This document shows positions 60,672 through 64,000 of a stretch of 64,000 nt of DNA, piece after piece; the first letter of the stretch is position 1; each line of letters begins with the position of its first letter. The stretch is taken from the NCBI GenBank assembly GCA_963978905.1, contig OZ022256.1:44502001-44566000 (forward strand), in the 5' to 3' direction. Under the pieces are notes generated by a model. The model saw only the letters and a list, made by a program, of their open reading frames with translations. It made no database searches and was not told the origin of the DNA. The position numbers were made by a program, and so were the translations under genes. Origin of the DNA: Trichostrongylus colubriformis (Eukaryota > Nematoda > Chromadorea > Rhabditida > Trichostrongylidae).

Positions 60672-60893
60672 AGTTAGGCTGGCGCACACTACTGCGCGTC
60701 ATACATGGAAGCATGCAAAATTTGCGCGTGTATCGAACTCTCCCATCCCGTCACACACTCTAACTCTCCTCACGTACCTTCACTCTAGCCACTCACCCAC
60801 GTCCGTACTGTACCCAAACTTGGGTAATTAAACCACAGGGTAGACAGACAAACATACAAACACACCAAACTCCTGGTTTATATATAGGGTATA
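60672..60893 (+). mobile_element. SL1-bearing repeat, copy 2
   Basis: It begins ccagttaggctggcgcacac after TA. It then has ctactgcgcgtcatacatgg, a cgcgtgtatcgaactctccc stretch, the SL1-like sequence at 60813-60834 (minus strand), an agacagacaaacatacaaac tail and ctcctggtttatatataggg. Same order as 20093-20305. The left arm is half of the palindromic element; the right arm is absent. Confidence 0.8.
60813..60834 (-). other. SL1 spliced-leader sequence (21/22 match)
   Basis: The minus strand from 60834 reads ggtttaattacccaagtttg, identical to the first 20 bases of nematode SL1, then GG where SL1 has AG. The next bases (tacagt) leave a possible GT donor one base earlier than in an SL RNA gene (ggtttg...g/gtacag). 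A chance 20-base match in 64 kb is very unlikely. About 110 bases further on the same strand is an aaattttgc word (about 60716-60724) that resembles an Sm site. The rest does not resemble the SL RNA that I know, so a functional gene is doubtful. Confidence 0.8.
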
Positions 60894-61020
60894 ATAGCAT
60901 ATCTTCAGCCTCCGATCCCATTTCTCGAGGTAATCTTTCGAAGCAGAGTAGAAAAATAATCGGGAAAGAACGATAATTGTCCCTTTCTAGCATCTTATTC
61001 ACAGCAATTTTGTTTGTTTT

Positions 61021-61165
61021 TTACTACAAATGCTTTACTTGGATCGGGGGCAAAAAGAAGGGTGGTTCGTGGAAATGGATAGGTGGTTCGCGATGGAACT
61101 ATACGAACTGGGATTCTGGTGATGGTGAACCGAACAAATTGGTGGGAAATGAGAATTGTCTACAG
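61021..61165 (+). pseudogene. C-type lectin exon fragment, second copy
   Basis: Encodes WIGGKKKGGSWKWIGGSRWN then YTNWDSGDGEPNKLVGNENC and LQ before ctacag/gtgttttt, matching the exon at 29441-29607. The EPN site is present as EPNK, and two extra residues (GD) precede it. The upstream acceptor and the first part of the exon are missing (the frame runs into FYYKCFT). Similarity continues about 100 bases into the following intron-like DNA, where a mariner end is found. Probably non-functional. Confidence 0.6.
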
Positions 61166-61286
61166 GTGTTTTTTATTTGATTTCGGTTTGACTGATAGAA
61201 TAGGGACCATGTTGGTGGCTTCAGAGCCTCCTTCAAAGGGTAACTGTAGGGTGTCCAAGAATTTTCGGTACATTTTTTCAAAACTA

Positions 61287-61400
61287 TTAGGTTGAGGAAT
61301 AAGTTCCCGCCACTCTTCCATTCTCTGTGCTCGGCGACGTTCTCTTCACCTTTCGACAAAGTTTATGTATGTGTTCGATAGAGCTTTCCCTGCTCTACAA
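61287..61400 (+). mobile_element. Mariner-type terminal sequence, solitary end
   Basis: ttaggttgaggaataagttc follows TA at 61285-61286, like the mariner ends at 29977 and 31279. No matching opposite end was seen before 64000 and no transposase was recognised. The insertion lies inside the duplicated C-type lectin segment and is not present in the copy at 29.3 kb. Confidence 0.5.
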
Positions 61401-62821
61401 AATGGTTTTATTTGTTTTTCGATTTTTTTGATTGCTTAATGTTCGCGAGGTTTGAAAACAAAGTAAGATGAAGGCAAAAATTCGCACTTCACAGACAGTT
61501 CCACTTCATCGTCTGCGATCGAGGATGAAAAATGAAAGTGCATATGTTTTTGATAGAGCTTTTTATACAGAACAGCTTCATTCTTCTTGATCCTTTGATT
61601 TCACCATTTTGTGAAGCTAAAAAGTTCTATCGAAAACTTATACGCATAAATTTTTTGATCTCGATGGCAGACGAGGAAGATGAAGTGTCGAGAGTGTGAA
61701 TTATTGCCTTCTGCTCACATCATTTCCAAACATCTCATTTACAGACGCTACACATGCATCATTTCCCATTGCTCTACTCTGGAGATAAAATCGGTACCCT
61801 GTTCATTCCGAAAGATAAACACTGGGAGATGCTTTTTTGCCCCTTTTCCAAAAACATGAATTACTTCATCTTGCATGTAACTATCAAGCTCGCTGGCGAA
61901 ACTACAAATGATAAGTGAGCTGCTAGTGCACTACCAAACAAGAGAATTGGTCAATACTAGTGAAGCGAAGCCTCATATCCGCAGTGGGTCCCGGGGAGTA
62001 AATCTCGCCTTATACAAATAATGTTTGTCCCCATAGAATTCATTTGCTCATTACTGGTGGCAGTTTGGTCAGTTTTCGTCAAGGAAAAGTTTTCGTCATT
62101 TCTTTGGGGAAAACTCGGTTGCCCTTTAATGAATCGTTTCTTACAAATTTCCCAGCTTTATCCCTTTTCGTTACACTGGTATAGCATCGCGATAAAGCTG
62201 GTCACTGTCGACGCGTAAAAGCCACCAACCCACTTTGGCGCTCCTTCAAGTTTTCAAAACCGCGTAGAGGCTATCCTGTACCACGGCGATCCGAGTGGGT
62301 GATATGAAAGCGCTAGGTACGCTGGTTACGCTGGCAGTAGAAGTAAATACCGTCCGAGCTGCACGAGTGTTCAATTGAGAGTTTTGCATCAGGCTGCAGA
62401 ACGCAGTATGTGAGTGGATGGACTTGCGTTTGTTACTCGTTGCCTGCACACCTTTCCACACTTGTTTCCCTTTCATTTTCCAAAACTGTGCGTAGACATT
62501 ATCAGTATCCTCTTCTCCCTGTTTCCTCAAATGCACATCAGTAATTTAACTAATCTCACAACTTTTTGAGTGTGGCTTTGTTACCACAGATCCATATTGG
62601 TTACGTGATCACAATATGCCACTGGACGCTCCTTTCTGAACCAAAGTAAATGAATAGTGACTGAAGTTAAGATAATGCATGCAGGAATTTGTAGCACTCA
62701 ATTCATGACCTTCAGCTTGTTCTCAAGAATATATGAGACAATGTATACATTTCACTGGCTTGAATTTTTCTTGCCTGATCTGTCCAATAGTGTCACTAAC
62801 GTTGAAACCCTTGTTTTTGAA
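61401..62821. other. No gene seen
   Basis: AT-rich. Two gatagagcttt-type words (61376 and 61552) recur. Frames at 62021-62218 and 62246-62536 lack motifs. Confidence 0.5.
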
Positions 62822-63590
62822 CCAGTTGAGCTAGCGCCTCTAGCACACACTACTACGTGCGGCTCACGGTGATGTTATGCCGAGTGGATTTGATCGAAAT
62901 GAACTGATTGACTCGATATGACCATTAAGGTGTCCCAATAATAGTGTTACTTCCTGATCTCACGTCACAGCAATGGTGGGATCCTGAGTCTCAAGAGTGA
63001 TTCGGGGGGTGGTCAGGGGGCATCAGTGGTGATAGGAAAGTGATAGCAGCTGATGATAGCTGCTAAGGACGTCGAAGGCAAATGTCAACAAGCTCGCTGC
63101 GCGTTAAGAATGCAGGGTTAGGGTATAAAAGTCATCAAGCGTCAGAAAACAGCTACCGCCAAAGTGGGGGGGGGGGGGATTTCACAGATTTATTAAAGGG
63201 CGTCGGAAGGTGAATGTCGCCTAATCCTTTTCGTTTTTTCCGGCTGACATTAGAATGTTCAAATTCACTGGTTTTGCAGTGTGCAGGGACCTCGATGGTG
63301 ATCTATCGAAAATGAAAATGTCTTACAGGGGCGGATGAGAGACGTTATGAAGTGAATTGGAAGGTGAAAATCCGGCACAGCGCTTACTATTACCATACAA
63401 CCGCTATTGCAAAAGCGTCTGATGCTCAGTGCCATTGGGTGAACATATTCTGTTCATGTTCTGTTACAGTTACCGATGTATCGGTCGCTGAATTACCTAG
63501 CAATCCTAATAGTGGTGCATGCCTTTTGATACAGCTATCTGTAATACGACAGTTGGGCTATCGCACAGTGCCGCGCGAATAACACAATAG
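62822..63590 (-). repeat. Composite repeat, copy E, diverged
   Basis: The orientation is opposite to copies B-D. Read on the minus strand: a palindrome tip (gcgcggcactgtgcgatagc, 63549-63580), the head (aaggcatgcaccactattag, cgatacatcggtaactgt, gagcatcagacgcttttgca), poor unit-like sequence with a G/C run at 63167-63178, the tail (agctgctatcactttcctat, ccaccattgctgtgacgtga) and a second palindrome tip (62822-62880). Palindrome sequence bounds both ends. Confidence 0.65.
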
Positions 63591-63614
63591 AATCAGATTA
63601 GGGGCAAAATCTTC

Positions 63615-63688
63615 GGTGTCGAACGGGACCCAAACCCGCACTCCATGCTTTCCGGGCATATGTGCTAATCCATTACACTAACGACACC
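63615..63688 (-). tRNA. tRNA-like sequence, anticodon GGA (Ser), possibly a pseudogene
   Basis: On the minus strand a 7-bp acceptor stem (ggtgtcg/cgacacc) encloses 60 bases. The anticodon arm is tatgc-ccggaaa-gcatg, giving GGA. The D arm ttagtgtaatgg fits an A box. The T arm gcggg-tttgggt-cccgt has an atypical loop, and one extra base lies before the acceptor stem, so the B box is poor. Serine tRNAs normally have a long variable arm, which is absent here, and GGA is rarely used in eukaryotes. I therefore think of a tRNA-derived pseudogene or repeat. Confidence 0.5.
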
Positions 63689-64000
63689 CCGTTCACCTAA
63701 ACTTAGCTTCTGGATGGAATATTTACCATAGCTTATCAGCACTCACACGTATAACGTGTTGAGCCGGTTGGCCAATATCGGCATCGAACGTAGCTGAAAG
63801 CTGAAAGGCACACCTCGCGAAAAATTGTGAGAGCTATCGCGCGTATTACAGGATGTGAAGGCCCTGGTTTACCCACTAGTGAAGAAAAATGAATCGAAAC
63901 ACCTTTAAAAAAACCAAAAATAAAGCTCCCTGCTCTCAGTCCTCGTACAAATACTTGAGATTTAAAAGAGCTTTTCCTCGATGATTTCGCGCAGAATGCT
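63689..64000. other. No gene seen
   Basis: About 310 bases without a convincing frame, inverted repeat or RNA. Confidence 0.5.

Noticed and set aside
60813..60834. A functional SL1 RNA gene
   Set aside because: Only the leader part matches; the following 85 bases do not resemble SL RNA as I know it, and the sequence is embedded in a repeat with a second, mutated copy.

Overview
The window looks like chromosomal DNA of a nematode, probably a repeat-rich parasite. The evidence is a near-exact copy of the nematode spliced leader SL1 inside a repeat (60813-60834, minus strand, 21 of 22 bases), short introns of about 50-70 bases, a C-type lectin exon, a cadherin-type receptor gene, mariner elements and a Helitron with a PIF1-type helicase. 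I cannot name the species. Few stretches are ordinary genes; most of the window is transposon-derived.

Layout: 1-12230 is a tandem satellite of about 84 units of 145-146 bp with higher-order repeats. It runs into a unique-looking head (12231-12984) and a palindromic element (12985-13228). 13-18.7 kb holds only weak gene fragments. From 18.9 to 25 kb lies the 3' part of a cadherin-like receptor gene (20664-24031), with transposons in and around it, then a piggyBac-type MITE with TTAA target duplications (24521-25040). From 29 to 32.2 kb are a C-type lectin exon and two decayed mariner elements. From 33 to 40.2 kb is a cluster of short versions of the same composite repeat that ends in the big satellite, arranged head to tail and separated by the palindrome. 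42.7 kb has the first exon of a secreted protein. 45.7-50.7 kb is an almost complete but inactivated Helitron on the minus strand. 52.0-54.6 kb is another composite repeat with ten satellite units. The last 9 kb holds one clear terminal exon (57661-57948), second copies of repeat families and exon fragments seen earlier, and a tRNA-like sequence (63615-63688).

The main observation is that satellite, palindrome, head and tail segments recur together at several places. They look like one non-autonomous mobile element family, [palindrome]-[head]-[n x 146 bp]-[tail rich in ACA/GACA], whose internal unit has expanded from 0 to about 84 copies. Each 146-bp unit keeps three GATAA motifs exactly 10 bp apart. 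A related repeat type carries the SL1-like sequence. The Helitron has a complete set of Rep and helicase motifs, broken by two in-frame TAA codons and one frameshift near its end.
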